Origin: Desulfosporosinus sp. BRH_c37
GTDB taxonomy: Bacteria; Bacillota; Desulfitobacteriia; Desulfitobacteriales; Desulfitobacteriaceae
DNA: 35,096 nucleotides
Reading direction: 5' to 3'
Assembly (NCBI GenBank): GCA_001516045.1
Contig: LOEW01000223.1
Location: 1 to 35,096 of the forward strand
Below are positions 1-8,357 of the stretch, piece after piece. The stretch's first letter is position 1; every line of letters begins with the position of its first letter. The translations under genes were made by a program, and so were the position numbers. Below the pieces are notes generated by a model. It searched no databases. It was not told the origin of the DNA and worked only from the letters and a program-made list of their open reading frames with translations.

Positions 1-698
1 GCCTCCCCATGCTGGCTATCATGTTGGCTCAGCATACTCAAGCACCGACAGCCATCTGTATCTATGAATCGGGTTCTATAGACGGTAGACCCAAAGACCT
101 GCCGACCTCGGTAGCGGATGCCCGTTGCAGCTACCAGGCTGCAGTTGCCGATGGTCTAACCGACGTGTTTGGACAACTACAGTCTGGTAAGGTAGACTTG
201 GCATATCTGGGTGGTGCAGAAGTAGATCTCTATGGGAACGTTAACTGCACCTTTATGGGCGGTCCCACGGGTAAAAGGCTTACCGGCGGTGGTGGTAATC
301 CTGATATCCATTCCCTGGCCAAGAGAAGCGTTTTGATTATGCCCCAGTTAAATCAAAAACGTCGTTTTGTGGAAAAAGTCAGCTATATCACCTCGCCCGG
401 CTGGAAAATTCCTCATTGGCCTGATAAAGAATGGGTTCCCAAACAGGAAGTCTATGGTCCGGCGTTCTTTGGTGGACCAGCCGCTGTCATTTCTGACATG
501 GGTGTCTATCGCTTTGACGAAAACGGCGAAATGTATCTGGATACGTTTCATCCTGGATTTACTGCCGAGGAATGCCGTGAAAACTGCAGTTTCGATCTCA
601 ATATCTCTAGGGTAAAAGGAGAAACTCTGACTCCTACCTATGAAGAGTTGGATCTGCTCTATAAAATCATTGATCCGGAAGGAATCATTATGAAATAG
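1..698 (+). CDS. CoA-transferase subunit beta (GctB-like), 5' end missing
   Basis: C-terminal part of a family I CoA-transferase beta subunit, glutaconate CoA-transferase B-like, which would move CoA between acyl groups together with an alpha subunit encoded upstream of the window. The frame is open to the left edge (Leu-Pro codons precede the first ATG at position 9), so the true start is outside. Family-like segments are YESGSIDGRP near the start, then LAYLGGAEVDLYGN and the glycine-rich GGPTGKRLTGGGGNPD. The Glu of the ESG motif is a candidate for the nucleophile that forms the glutamyl-CoA thioester; that residue assignment is inferred from the family. The substrate cannot be told from this fragment. 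A terminator follows about 70 bases downstream. Confidence 0.85.
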   Translation, partial: LPMLAIMLAQHTQAPTAICIYESGSIDGRPKDLPTSVADARCSYQAAVADGLTDVFGQLQSGKVDLAYLGGAEVDLYGNVNCTFMGGPTGKRLTGGGGNPDIHSLAKRSVLIMPQLNQKRRFVEKVSYITSPGWKIPHWPDKEWVPKQEVYGPAFFGGPAAVISDMGVYRFDENGEMYLDTFHPGFTAEECRENCSFDLNISRVKGETLTPTYEELDLLYKIIDPEGIIMK

Positions 699-765
699 AA
701 GGACTTTCTTAATAATTCTCATTAAAGGCCACTATTAAATAATTCATTATGTTTATTAAGTATAG

Positions 766-797
766 AAAGCCGCTGGACCTTCATGCCTAGCGGTTTT
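766..797 (+). terminator. Rho-independent terminator after the CoA-transferase gene
   Basis: CCGCT (770-774) can pair with AGCGG (789-793) across a 14-base loop, with A residues before and TTTT after. The stem is short, so termination is probable but not strong. Confidence 0.5.
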
Positions 798-933
798 GCT
801 ATACGAACTTGTTTTTTAAGACTACGCATGTCCGTATCAAAAGTTTTACCTATCTTTTTCTTTCTGAGGCGCGAATATTTCCCTCTGAACATAAAGTAAC
901 AGGAGAGATTTGCGTGCGTAGAGGGGGATAAAT

Positions 934-2217
934 ATGCAAATTCACGTGGTAAGGTCGGGAGAGACTCTCCGTAGGATTGCTCAAGCTTATGGGATCTCTG
1001 CCAAGGAGATTGTGGAGAGTAACCAAGTTCCAGACCCCAATCGGCTGGTCATTGGTCAAACACTTGTAATACCTATAAGTGGTCAATATCACTGGGTTCA
1101 ACCTGAAGAAAATCTATGGTTAATCAGTCGTCGTTATCAAGTTTCTGTAGAAGAAATAATCCGAATCAACCAGATCCGAAATCCTAATAACATGCCGGTT
1201 GGTTTACGCTTATACTTACCACAGAAACCAAGGAAGAGCGTAGAAATAAACGCCTACATTGATCCCAGAATGACCAGAGCCCGATCGGCTGGGGCTATTG
1301 ATAAGGTTGGAGAGCACCTAACGTACCTTGCCATTTTTAGTTATGCGGTAAAACGGGATGGAAGTCTTACCCCGGTGGAGGATCAGCCGTCTTTGAATGC
1401 TGCTTTTAAGGATAGAGTCTTACCCATTTTAGTCTTAACCAACTTTGAGAACGGACGATTTAGTACAGAAATTGCCACCACTATCTTTACGAACGAAGTC
1501 TTACAGGATCGAGTCTTGAACCAAGCCCTTCAGGTTATGGCTGAAAAAAGATACAGAGGGCTTGACTTTGACTTTGAGTATTTAGGGGCAAAGAATAGGG
1601 CACGATATGTCCGCTTCTTACAAAAAGCTCGACAATTATTAAAAACTCGCGGGTATTTTATTTCTGCTGCTCTGGCACCAAAGTTTAGGGCAGAGCAGCG
1701 AGGGGTTCTTTATGAAGGCCATGACTATCAGGCAATTGGTCAAGTTGTTAATTTTATCTTTTTGATGACTTACGAATGGGGCTGGTCCGGAGGTAGCCCG
1801 ATGGCCGTGTCGCCCATAAATCTGATGCGCCAAGTCATGCAGTATGCGATATCAGTCGTACCGAAAGAGAAGATTATGATGGGAATGCCCTTATACGGCT
1901 ATGATTGGACCCTTCCGTATGTACCTGGGGGCAAATTCGCTAAATCAATTAGTCCTCAAAGAGCTTTGGAGCTCGCCATCCGCTACGGTGTAAGCATTAA
2001 CTATGACAAAGTCTCCCAAGCCCCGTGGTTTAGATATACGGATGAACAGGGAGCACGGCATGAAGTCTGGTTTGAGGATGCCCGAAGTATGCAGGCTAAG
2101 TTTGATTTGGTCAAGGAGCTCGGGATTCGGGGGTTTTACTACTGGGTATTGGGAAATGACTTTCCTCAGAATTGGCTTTTAATTGAAGACAACTTTTTAG
2201 TGCGTAAAAGGATGTAA
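934..2217 (+). CDS. LysM-GH18 peptidoglycan hydrolase (SleL/YaaH-like)
   Basis: Predicted spore-cortex or cell-wall N-acetylglucosaminidase of 427 aa, the length usual for Bacillus YaaH/SleL. Two LysM peptidoglycan-binding modules come first (about residues 2-46 and 52-95, each with the GETL/EENL...I...Y pattern), then a GH18 domain from about residue 103. The GH18 acid motif is visible as DFDFE at residues 211-215, with Glu215 the expected catalytic acid. There is no signal peptide; LysM proteins of this type are often placed in the spore coat without one. The start is supported by GAGGGGG six bases before ATG 934. It converges with the PsiE gene with only 14 bases between the stop codons. 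The biochemical class is clear; a role in germination is inferred. Confidence 0.88.
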   Translation: MQIHVVRSGETLRRIAQAYGISAKEIVESNQVPDPNRLVIGQTLVIPISGQYHWVQPEENLWLISRRYQVSVEEIIRINQIRNPNNMPVGLRLYLPQKPRKSVEINAYIDPRMTRARSAGAIDKVGEHLTYLAIFSYAVKRDGSLTPVEDQPSLNAAFKDRVLPILVLTNFENGRFSTEIATTIFTNEVLQDRVLNQALQVMAEKRYRGLDFDFEYLGAKNRARYVRFLQKARQLLKTRGYFISAALAPKFRAEQRGVLYEGHDYQAIGQVVNFIFLMTYEWGWSGGSPMAVSPINLMRQVMQYAISVVPKEKIMMGMPLYGYDWTLPYVPGGKFAKSISPQRALELAIRYGVSINYDKVSQAPWFRYTDEQGARHEVWFEDARSMQAKFDLVKELGIRGFYYWVLGNDFPQNWLLIEDNFLVRKRM

Positions 2218-2231
2218 GCAAATAATTCCTT

Positions 2232-2666
2232 TTATGAATCCTCCCCAGCTAAGACTCGTGCTTTTTTAAAGAAATAGTAAGCCAGTACGAGTAGGAAAAC
2301 TACAAAGGCATTAACTAAAATCTCGAGGGTAATGGTTAAACCCTCTGGCTTTTCGATGGTCTTCTGTATACTTAAAAACATTATTTCTCGGATACTCGAA
2401 ATCACCCCTATATAGATGAAAGGACTTAAACTAAATTTTTCCTGCTTGATAAAGCGGAGAACGGTCCATATTATTTCTTTTATTATTAATAGAAGTAATG
2501 CGTTGCTTAAAAGTGTAAGAAGTGAAAAATTAGCATTGTCCAAGTTCCTAATTGAATCAACAATTATAAGGATGGCAGCTAATACTAGCATAACAAAAAC
2601 GATAAGGTGAAGGACTATTTCTGTCCAAATGAGTAAATTGGCAGTTTTCCTTACGAATTTAATAAT
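2232..2666 (-). CDS. PsiE-family membrane protein, probable ATT start
   Basis: Small integral membrane protein resembling the phosphate-starvation-inducible PsiE family, with four hydrophobic segments. The first ATG (2591) gives only 119 aa and cuts into the first helix. The frame stays open upstream to a stop at 2682-2684 and encodes a typical PsiE-like N-terminus (FVRKTANLLIWTEIVLHLIV). It holds no ATG, GTG or TTG, but it has ATT codons at 2666 and 2663 placed about nine bases after a good GAGAGGGG ribosome binding site. Starting at 2666 gives 144 aa, close to the roughly 136 aa of E. coli PsiE. An extended -10 promoter lies upstream. The biochemical role of PsiE is unknown. The start choice is inference. 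Confidence 0.65.
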   Translation of the reverse strand: MIKFVRKTANLLIWTEIVLHLIVFVMLVLAAILIIVDSIRNLDNANFSLLTLLSNALLLLIIKEIIWTVLRFIKQEKFSLSPFIYIGVISSIREIMFLSIQKTIEKPEGLTITLEILVNAFVVFLLVLAYYFFKKARVLAGEDS

Positions 2667-2738
2667 AACTGTAGTCCCCTCTCAGCGATTTTGTGTAGAA
2701 ATCCCCCAATTTTCATCTAAAAACAGGAATTTACTCCG

Positions 2739-2747
2739 ATTATATCA
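2739..2747 (-). promoter_or_regulatory. Extended -10 promoter for the PsiE-family gene
   Basis: The minus strand reads TGATATAAT, an extended -10 element (TG-N-TATAAT), about 70 bases upstream of the proposed ATT start. No good -35 hexamer is visible, as is common for extended -10 promoters. Confidence 0.5.
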
Positions 2748-2795
2748 AATCATTAGAGTGCAAGTACATCCCATAAATATGGAAATCTGAAACTA

Positions 2796-2838
2796 ATAAG
2801 GGGCTACCTCAAATTCATTTGAACTGCCCCTTAGTTTT
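2796..2838 (-). terminator. Hairpin terminator downstream of rqcH
   Basis: TAAGGGGC (2797-2804) pairs with GCCCCTTA (2826-2833), and an inner CAAAT/ATTTG stem extends the hairpin. Read on the minus strand it is followed by a T-rich run and would end rqcH transcription about 120 bases after its stop. A T-rich run also follows on the plus strand, so it may work both ways. Confidence 0.6.
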
Positions 2839-2847
2839 AAAATATTT

Positions 2848-2960
2848 TTATCCAAATCGTAAGACTCCCACTTCAAGTGGGAGTGGTACACCCTATTCTG
2901 CTTCGGGGTAGAGTCCCCCACCAAAGACTCGATGTTCAACTTAAGTTGAACGAGTTCACT
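2848..2960. repeat. Interspersed palindromic repeat, short copy
   Basis: A 113-base unit with a hairpin near each end: ACTCCCACTT/AAGTGGGAGT at the left and GTTCAACTTAAGTTGAAC at the right. Its left 60 bases and right 30 bases are nearly identical to the ends of the unit at 30635-30879, and the middle is shorter. It abuts rqcH, whose stop codon lies inside the repeat's last bases. The hairpin-ended form resembles non-autonomous relatives of IS200/IS605 elements; that assignment is inferred and no transposase is present. Confidence 0.6.
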
Positions 2961-4788
2961 CTAGAGGCTCTTCGCTAGCTAGCAAACGCTCAAGGATTTC
3001 CGGCTTAGGCGTGAGATATAATGTCCAGTTTTGATCGTAGATCACCATTCCGGGCTTAGCTGAATTAGGCTTCTTGATCTGTTTAACATGTGTGTAATCC
3101 ACGGGAACTTGAGAGGAACCGCGGGCTTGGCTGTAATAGACAGCGAGTGCAGCCGCTTCTTCGAGGGTGATATCATCTGGGAATTCTTCCCCATCTTCGA
3201 GGGGAATCAGAACGTGTGAACCTGGAATGATTTTGACATGGAGCCAAAGATCATTGGGTTTTCCTTTACGCATAGTCAACCAATCATTTTGGGCATTATT
3301 TTTTCCGACAAAGATGATTCGGCCTTGGCTGGAACGATAGATCCGTGGGCGGATTGATTCTTTGGGAGCTTTCGCCTTCGACTTCGTATTGAGGCGTCCT
3401 TTTTTTGGTTTGAAGGTATCCTTTTTCAAGTGTTTTCCGGCTATATACCCTTGACCTACTAGTTCAAGGCGGATTTCATCGAGTTCTACCAGGGTGGACG
3501 CCTGAGCTAAACTAACCACTACGGAATCCAGGTAAGTTACTTCTTCAAGGGCAGTTTCTTTGAGCGTCTTGGTGTTGAGAAGTGTGGCTTTCGCTTTATT
3601 ATAAAGCTTGTAATAGTGCTGGGCGTTGTCGATGGCACTGATATGGGGATTGAGGGGAATGACTACTTTAGAGAGTGCAGGGTCATAATAATTCTCTACG
3701 GTGGCTTCAGCCGATCCTTGAGGAATTAGATAGAGGTTTGTAGTAAGGAGTTCTCCCCATTGTTGATACATTAGGCTGGATTTGGCCGTCGATTCAGCTT
3801 CCATATATATTTTGAGTTTCTTCTTGAAATGGGCGTGTTGTTCTTGAACGATTTTTCTAAGAGAGCCGCGTTTTGATTCAAGGGTATTATTGCTCGATTT
3901 CGATTGATAAAAGCTCGCAATTGCTTCATTTAATGAGGGCATGTTTTCCATTCTTAATTCTTGGTATTGTTGAAATGGGGCAAAGCTGAACGCTACGGGA
4001 GGGGACTGGAGCGAAGTTTTATAATAAAGGCATGGTTGAATGTCGGGAACACCCTCGGGGTTGCTTAACCTACGATAAGCCTGAAAAAGCCGTGAAAAAT
4101 CAATATCACCGCACTGATGGAGGCGAATGTCTGTAGTTAATCCTGCTTGAATGACAATTTCTCGGGCCAATTCTGGGCTGATGCCGGCAAAGAGGGCGAG
4201 CAAAACGCCAGTTATGGGCTGATCAAGATCTTCCTCATAAAGTGCCTTACGCCAAAGCTCTTCGTCCTCAATGGGAGGTCGTTTTCCCTGAGAGGGAGGG
4301 ACGAGATAGGTCCGGCCCGGCAATACTTCTCGATAGCGACTTACTGCATGAGAGTACCGTTTAAGTCCGTCGAGAATCGCATCAGTTGTCGGATCAACGA
4401 GGATGAGATTGCTGTGTTTTCCCATGATTTCCAAGTGAAGATGTAAGGTGACTAGATCGCCACGGTCGTTGTAATTTTGAATTCCAAAGGTTACGACACG
4501 TTCAAGTTCGCTTTGGTGCAGGCTGATAAGTTTGCCGCCTTCGAGGTACTTGCGTAAAATCATACAAAACATGGGGGGAGTGGTCGGGTTCTTCTTGGTT
4601 TCCCGAGTGAGGTGGAAGCGAGGGGAGGTTGCACTGGTACTAAGTAGGAGGCGCCTTGATCCCTGTTGCCTCAATAATAAATGGATCTCATCCTTTTCCG
4701 GTTGAAAAATTTTATCAATACGTGCTCCGATCAGTTGGGGAGCAAGCTCGTTGATCAGATAGGCGAGGGTTACACCGTCTAAGGCCAT
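2956..4788 (-). CDS. rqcH: RqcH/Rqc2-like NFACT protein (ribosome-associated quality control)
   Basis: 610-aa NFACT protein, ortholog of Bacillus RqcH (YloA, formerly called fibronectin-binding protein). RqcH binds stalled 50S-peptidyl-tRNA complexes and recruits tRNA-Ala to add C-terminal alanine tails that mark nascent chains for degradation. The NFACT-N domain fills the first part (MALDGVTLAYLINELAPQL, then LLLSTSATSPRFHLT), a helical coiled-coil middle follows, and the NFACT-R domain is near residues 485-590 (GKNNAQNDWLT, DLWLHVKIIPGSHV). AAGGAG lies eight bases before the ATG. A -10 like TATACT lies about 35 bases upstream on the minus strand. The stop overlaps a repeat element. The gene is divergent from the Ca2+-ATPase gene, which is its yloB neighbour in Bacillus. 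Confidence 0.92.
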   Translation of the reverse strand: MALDGVTLAYLINELAPQLIGARIDKIFQPEKDEIHLLLRQQGSRRLLLSTSATSPRFHLTRETKKNPTTPPMFCMILRKYLEGGKLISLHQSELERVVTFGIQNYNDRGDLVTLHLHLEIMGKHSNLILVDPTTDAILDGLKRYSHAVSRYREVLPGRTYLVPPSQGKRPPIEDEELWRKALYEEDLDQPITGVLLALFAGISPELAREIVIQAGLTTDIRLHQCGDIDFSRLFQAYRRLSNPEGVPDIQPCLYYKTSLQSPPVAFSFAPFQQYQELRMENMPSLNEAIASFYQSKSSNNTLESKRGSLRKIVQEQHAHFKKKLKIYMEAESTAKSSLMYQQWGELLTTNLYLIPQGSAEATVENYYDPALSKVVIPLNPHISAIDNAQHYYKLYNKAKATLLNTKTLKETALEEVTYLDSVVVSLAQASTLVELDEIRLELVGQGYIAGKHLKKDTFKPKKGRLNTKSKAKAPKESIRPRIYRSSQGRIIFVGKNNAQNDWLTMRKGKPNDLWLHVKIIPGSHVLIPLEDGEEFPDDITLEEAAALAVYYSQARGSSQVPVDYTHVKQIKKPNSAKPGMVIYDQNWTLYLTPKPEILERLLASEEPLE

Positions 4789-4891
4789 GAAAAAAACTCC
4801 TTTTAATCACTTGAATTGCTTTTTTAGTATAACACACTTGTTCTACCGAGGCATTTTTCAGCGTCTTAGGGAATAAGCATGTACTACAAAA

Positions 4892-4961
4892 GCGAGGCAC
4901 GAGACGCGATGCACGATGCACGAAATATGAGGCAGGATGCACGAGGCGCGATGCACGAAAA
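4892..4961. repeat. Heptanucleotide tandem array upstream of the ATPase gene
   Basis: Ten consecutive degenerate 7-base units, such as GCGAGGC, ACGAGAC, GCGATGC, ACGATGC, ACGAGGC, keep the phase exactly for 70 bases. The array ends where the ATPase ribosome binding site (GGAGGAGGA) begins. Related heptamer arrays lie just after the same gene at 7716-7785 and at 7969-8003. Confidence 0.8.
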
Positions 4962-4975
4962 GGAGGAGGAAAGGC

Positions 4976-7714
4976 ATGCGGCAACAGGCTTGGCATGTAT
5001 TACCTTGGCTCGATGTGGCCAAGGTCTTGGATGTACATCCGGGAAAAGGATTAAGTGTTAAGGAGGTTCACCGGCGGTTGCTTGAGGTCGGAAAAAATGT
5101 CTTAGCTGTTAAGAAAGGGGTGCACCCTGTTTTCCTTTTTCTTGGGCAATTTAAGGATTTTATGGTTTTGGTCTTACTAGCTGCCACGGTGGTATCTGGT
5201 CTTCTGGGTGAAATAGCAGATGCAGTTACAATCTTGGCCATTCTTATTATCAATGCCATTCTTGGTTTTGTTCAAGAGTATCGAGCGGAGCGCTCTATGG
5301 AGTCACTTCGTTCTCTGACTGCCCCTGAAGCGCGGGTTCTTCGGGAAGGCATAGAAAGAAAAATCCCTGCTGCTGATGTTGTGCCTGGGGATATTGTGCT
5401 GCTGGAAGCAGGGGATCGTATTCCGGCTGATGTTCGTTGGATTCAGGCAGTCAATATGCAAGTGGAAGAATCCGCACTCACGGGGGAATCTCATCCCGTT
5501 AGTAAAAGTATCGTGCCGATACAAGAAGAACTTACACCTATGGCAGATCGGAAGAATATGGGGTATATGGGAACCTCAGTAGTCAATGGACGTGGGGCGG
5601 GCGTGGTTGTGGCAACCGGTATGGAAACGGAAATGGGCGTAATTGCAGGAATGATCCAAAGTGTGGAAGATGAAGAAACACCCTTGCAAAAGCGTTTAGC
5701 TGAGCTTGGTAAATGGTTAGTCTTGATCAGTTTCCTCGTTTGTGCTGCGGTGGTGGTAACGGGAATATTAAGAGGTGAGGACTTTTACAAAATGTTTTTT
5801 ACGGGAGTGTCGTTAGCAGTGGCGGCTATTCCGGAAGGCTTACCAGCGATTGTCACAGTGGCTTTGGCTGTCGGTGTGCAAAGAATGGTGAAGCGACAAG
5901 CGATTATCAGGAAACTTCCTGCCGTTGAGACCTTAGGGTGTGCGACGGTGATCTGTTCTGACAAGACGGGTACGTTGACCCAAAATGAAATGACGGTACG
6001 TCAAATTTATTCAGATGGACGAAGAGTTACCGTCTCTGGACAAGGGTATGATCCGAAAGGGGATTTTAATGGCGCTGATCCGGAGAAAGAACGGGATCCT
6101 CTTCGAACAGGTTTAAAAATTGCAGCACTTTGCAATAATTCCACTTTGACTAAAAAAGGGGTTCAAGTAGTTGGGCTCTTTCGATCGAAAGGCAATGATG
6201 CTCCGTGGGGTATTGATGGAGATCCGACTGAAGGGGCCATGCTGGTAGCTGCCGCTAAGGCGGGGATCTGGCGAGAGGTTTTGGAACGCAAACAAGAGCG
6301 AATCGGTGAGCTGCCCTTTGACTCGGACCGGAAACGTATGAGTGTCGTCTATCAAACCAAGCAGGGGCGTAGGGCCTACGTCAAAGGGGCTCCGGACATG
6401 GTGCTTAGACTTTGTCGACAAGAGTTGACCGCAAATGGGGTCGTGGGGTTGTCGACTGAACGTAAGCAAAGCATCATGCGTGCCAATGATGAAATGGCTC
6501 GGCATGCTCTCCGCGTCTTGGCAGTTGCCGAGAAACCCCTGTCAGAGTCAGACCCACTGGATGAGCATGTCGAAGAAGGATTGACGTTTGTTGGATTGTT
6601 GGGAATGATTGATCCACCGCGACCTAGTGCGGTCAAAGCGATCAAGGTTTGTCGGCAAGCCGGTATTAAACCGGTCATGATTACGGGCGATCATCGCTTA
6701 ACCGCAGAAGCCGTCGCTCAGGAGTTGGGAATGTTTCGAGGATCAAGGAGCGGAGTCATCACCGGAGAAGAACTTGAACGGATGTCTGAAAGGGATTTAG
6801 AAGAGCGGGTAATGGATATTTCTGTCTATGCTCGTGTGACGCCGAAAGATAAACTGAGAATTGTGCGTGCCTTTAAAAAACGAGGGCAAGTGGTTGCTAT
6901 GACAGGGGACGGAGTGAATGACGCTCCAGCGGTTAAAGAAGCGGATATCGGGGTCGCTATGGGCTTAACTGGAACGGATGTAACAAAAGAAGCTTCTGCA
7001 ATGGTTTTAGGCGATGATAATTTTGCCACAATTGTAGCCGCAGTGGAAGAGGGTCGTGGAATTTACGACAACATTCGTAAGTTTATTCGTTACTTACTTT
7101 CCTGTAATTTAGGAGAAGTTCTAACAATGTTTTTAGCGACACTTGTTGGGTTACCACTTCCTTTGCTACCAATTCAAATCCTCTGGGTTAATCTAGTGAC
7201 TGATGGTTTACCTGCGATGGCTTTGGGGGTCGACGGTGCTGAACCAGGCATAATGAATCGTTCGCCTAGGGCTCCAGAAGAGAGTATTTTCGCGCGAGGG
7301 TTGGCTAGTAAAATAGGGATAAGGGGCACCATGATCGGACTTGGTACACTCTTTGTGTTCGTAGCTGGCCTCTTCATGGGGTTAAATATGTTAGATGCGC
7401 GAACTATGGCTTTTACAACTCTAGTGTTTTCTCAGTTGTTTCATGTGTTTGATTGCCGTTCTGAAGAACGAGGGGTCTTCGAAGTGGGGCTCTTTACAAA
7501 TCCCTATCTTGTTGGAGCGGTTTTGATTTCAACGATCATGCAACTGAGCGTAATTTATTTACCTCCTTTACAAGTAATCTTTAAGACTGCGCCTTTAGTT
7601 AGTTGGCAATGGATTTTTATCCTGTGTGTTGCGGGTGGTCCGTCCGTTCTAATTGGGTTTGTCCGACTTTTAAAGAACAGTTGGCAAGGAAAAACGATCA
7701 TTGCTAAGGGGTAA
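4976..7714 (+). CDS. P-type Ca2+-transporting ATPase (PMCA/SERCA-like, YloB-like)
   Basis: 912-aa type IIA P-type ATPase that exports Ca2+ using ATP. Visible landmarks in order: N-terminal cation ATPase domain, actuator TGES, M4 PEGLPA, phosphorylation site DKTGTLT, nucleotide-binding KGAP, hinge TGDGVNDAP, M5 LLSCNLGEV and M6 LWVNLVTDGLPA. The M4 Glu, M5 Asn/Glu and M6 Asn/Thr/Asp match the side chains that form the SERCA Ca2+ sites, so Ca2+ is the best substrate call; Mn2+ is possible. The start chosen is ATG 4976, six bases after GGAGGAGGA. Upstream ATGs, including 4937, fall inside a heptamer repeat and give a low-complexity extension. It sits next to rqcH as yloB does in Bacillus. Confidence 0.9.
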   Translation: MRQQAWHVLPWLDVAKVLDVHPGKGLSVKEVHRRLLEVGKNVLAVKKGVHPVFLFLGQFKDFMVLVLLAATVVSGLLGEIADAVTILAILIINAILGFVQEYRAERSMESLRSLTAPEARVLREGIERKIPAADVVPGDIVLLEAGDRIPADVRWIQAVNMQVEESALTGESHPVSKSIVPIQEELTPMADRKNMGYMGTSVVNGRGAGVVVATGMETEMGVIAGMIQSVEDEETPLQKRLAELGKWLVLISFLVCAAVVVTGILRGEDFYKMFFTGVSLAVAAIPEGLPAIVTVALAVGVQRMVKRQAIIRKLPAVETLGCATVICSDKTGTLTQNEMTVRQIYSDGRRVTVSGQGYDPKGDFNGADPEKERDPLRTGLKIAALCNNSTLTKKGVQVVGLFRSKGNDAPWGIDGDPTEGAMLVAAAKAGIWREVLERKQERIGELPFDSDRKRMSVVYQTKQGRRAYVKGAPDMVLRLCRQELTANGVVGLSTERKQSIMRANDEMARHALRVLAVAEKPLSESDPLDEHVEEGLTFVGLLGMIDPPRPSAVKAIKVCRQAGIKPVMITGDHRLTAEAVAQELGMFRGSRSGVITGEELERMSERDLEERVMDISVYARVTPKDKLRIVRAFKKRGQVVAMTGDGVNDAPAVKEADIGVAMGLTGTDVTKEASAMVLGDDNFATIVAAVEEGRGIYDNIRKFIRYLLSCNLGEVLTMFLATLVGLPLPLLPIQILWVNLVTDGLPAMALGVDGAEPGIMNRSPRAPEESIFARGLASKIGIRGTMIGLGTLFVFVAGLFMGLNMLDARTMAFTTLVFSQLFHVFDCRSEERGVFEVGLFTNPYLVGAVLISTIMQLSVIYLPPLQVIFKTAPLVSWQWIFILCVAGGPSVLIGFVRLLKNSWQGKTIIAKG

Positions 7715-7715
7715 T

Positions 7716-7785
7716 TCGAGGCTCGAGGTTCGAGGCACGAGGTTCGAAGTTGGAAATTTGAGCATCGAACTTCGTGCCTCGTATA
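7716..7785. repeat. Heptanucleotide tandem array downstream of the ATPase gene
   Basis: Ten 7-base units in phase (TCGAGGC, TCGAGGT, TCGAGGC, ACGAGGT, TCGAAGT, ...), starting one base after the ATPase stop codon. The outer units are self-complementary (GAGGCACGAGGTTCGAAGTT against AACTTCGTGCCTC), so the array can fold into a long hairpin and could act as a transcription end. It belongs to the same repeat class as 4892-4961. Confidence 0.75.
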
Positions 7786-8060
7786 ACGTATAGCTCTTTC
7801 CCTCCCCGTGTATATTTGTTATAAATGGTTGCCCCATCTCATTCCGTATAGTCTTCTTACAAAGAGATAAAGCGTAGAATATATTAAACTCTGCTCATGA
7901 AAGGGATATTATCATTAGGATGAGATGAACCTATTTAGGGGTTAAATGTGCGGTATTTGGTACCTATATTCGAACTTCGAACTTCGAACCTCGGGCATCG
8001 ATTTAAGGGCATATGGCATTGTGACCCTATCTTATTTAAAGAAAACATTTGAATGATATC
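7786..8060. other. Gene-free interval with a further heptamer array
   Basis: About 275 bases between the ATPase and the toxin-antitoxin operon. No convincing ORF is present. Positions 7969-8003 carry five more heptamers (TTCGAAC three times, then CTCGGGC and ATCGATT). Otherwise it is A+T-rich with no recognised element. Confidence 0.6.
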
Positions 8061-8065
8061 TGAAT

Positions 8066-8095
8066 ATATTGTACAATATATTGTACAGATGGGGG
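8066..8095 (+). promoter_or_regulatory. yefM-yoeB operator with two TGTACA boxes and RBS
   Basis: TGTACA occurs at 8070-8075 and 8082-8087, a centre-to-centre distance of exactly 12 bases, inside an A+T-rich palindromic stretch just before the GGGGG ribosome binding site (8091-8095) of yefM. The E. coli yefM-yoeB operator is known to use paired palindromes with TGTACA cores spaced 12 bp apart, so this is very probably the autoregulatory site. Confidence 0.8.
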
Positions 8096-8102
8096 TGCGT
8101 TT

Positions 8103-8357
8103 ATGCTTGCAGTTAATTATTCAACCTTAAGAGAAAACTTGAAAGAATACTGTGATACTGCCAATAATGACTTTGAAACTATAATAGTTACTAGAAAGAG
8201 TGGAGGAAATATAGTTCTTTTATCCGAAACAGAGTACAATAATCTCATAGAAAACCTTTACGTGAGAAGTAATCCGGATTACTATAATAAACTGATTAAT
8301 TCTATCGAAGAGTTGAAAGCTGGAAAAACAATAAGAGTGGAACTCTCGGATGAATAA
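8103..8357 (+). CDS. yefM: YefM antitoxin (Phd/YefM family)
   Basis: 84-aa antitoxin. The N-terminal half is the Phd/YefM DNA-binding fold (MLAVNYSTLRENLKEYCDT, then IIVTRKSGGNIVLLSETEYN), and the C-terminal tail wraps and inhibits YoeB. It binds the operator directly upstream and represses its own operon, more strongly when complexed with toxin. GGGGGTG lies seven bases before the ATG. Its last eight bases overlap the toxin start (ATGAATAA), the usual translational coupling for this pair. Confidence 0.93.
   Translation: MLAVNYSTLRENLKEYCDTANNDFETIIVTRKSGGNIVLLSETEYNNLIENLYVRSNPDYYNKLINSIEELKAGKTIRVELSDE

Noticed and set aside
4879..5061. 60-codon frame and the ATG at 4937 ahead of the ATPase
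   Set aside because: Both are produced by the heptanucleotide array; the ribosome binding site and family alignment place the start at 4976.
4892..8003. Heptamer arrays considered as CRISPR
   Set aside because: The unit is 7 bases without spacers, and no cas gene is in the window.
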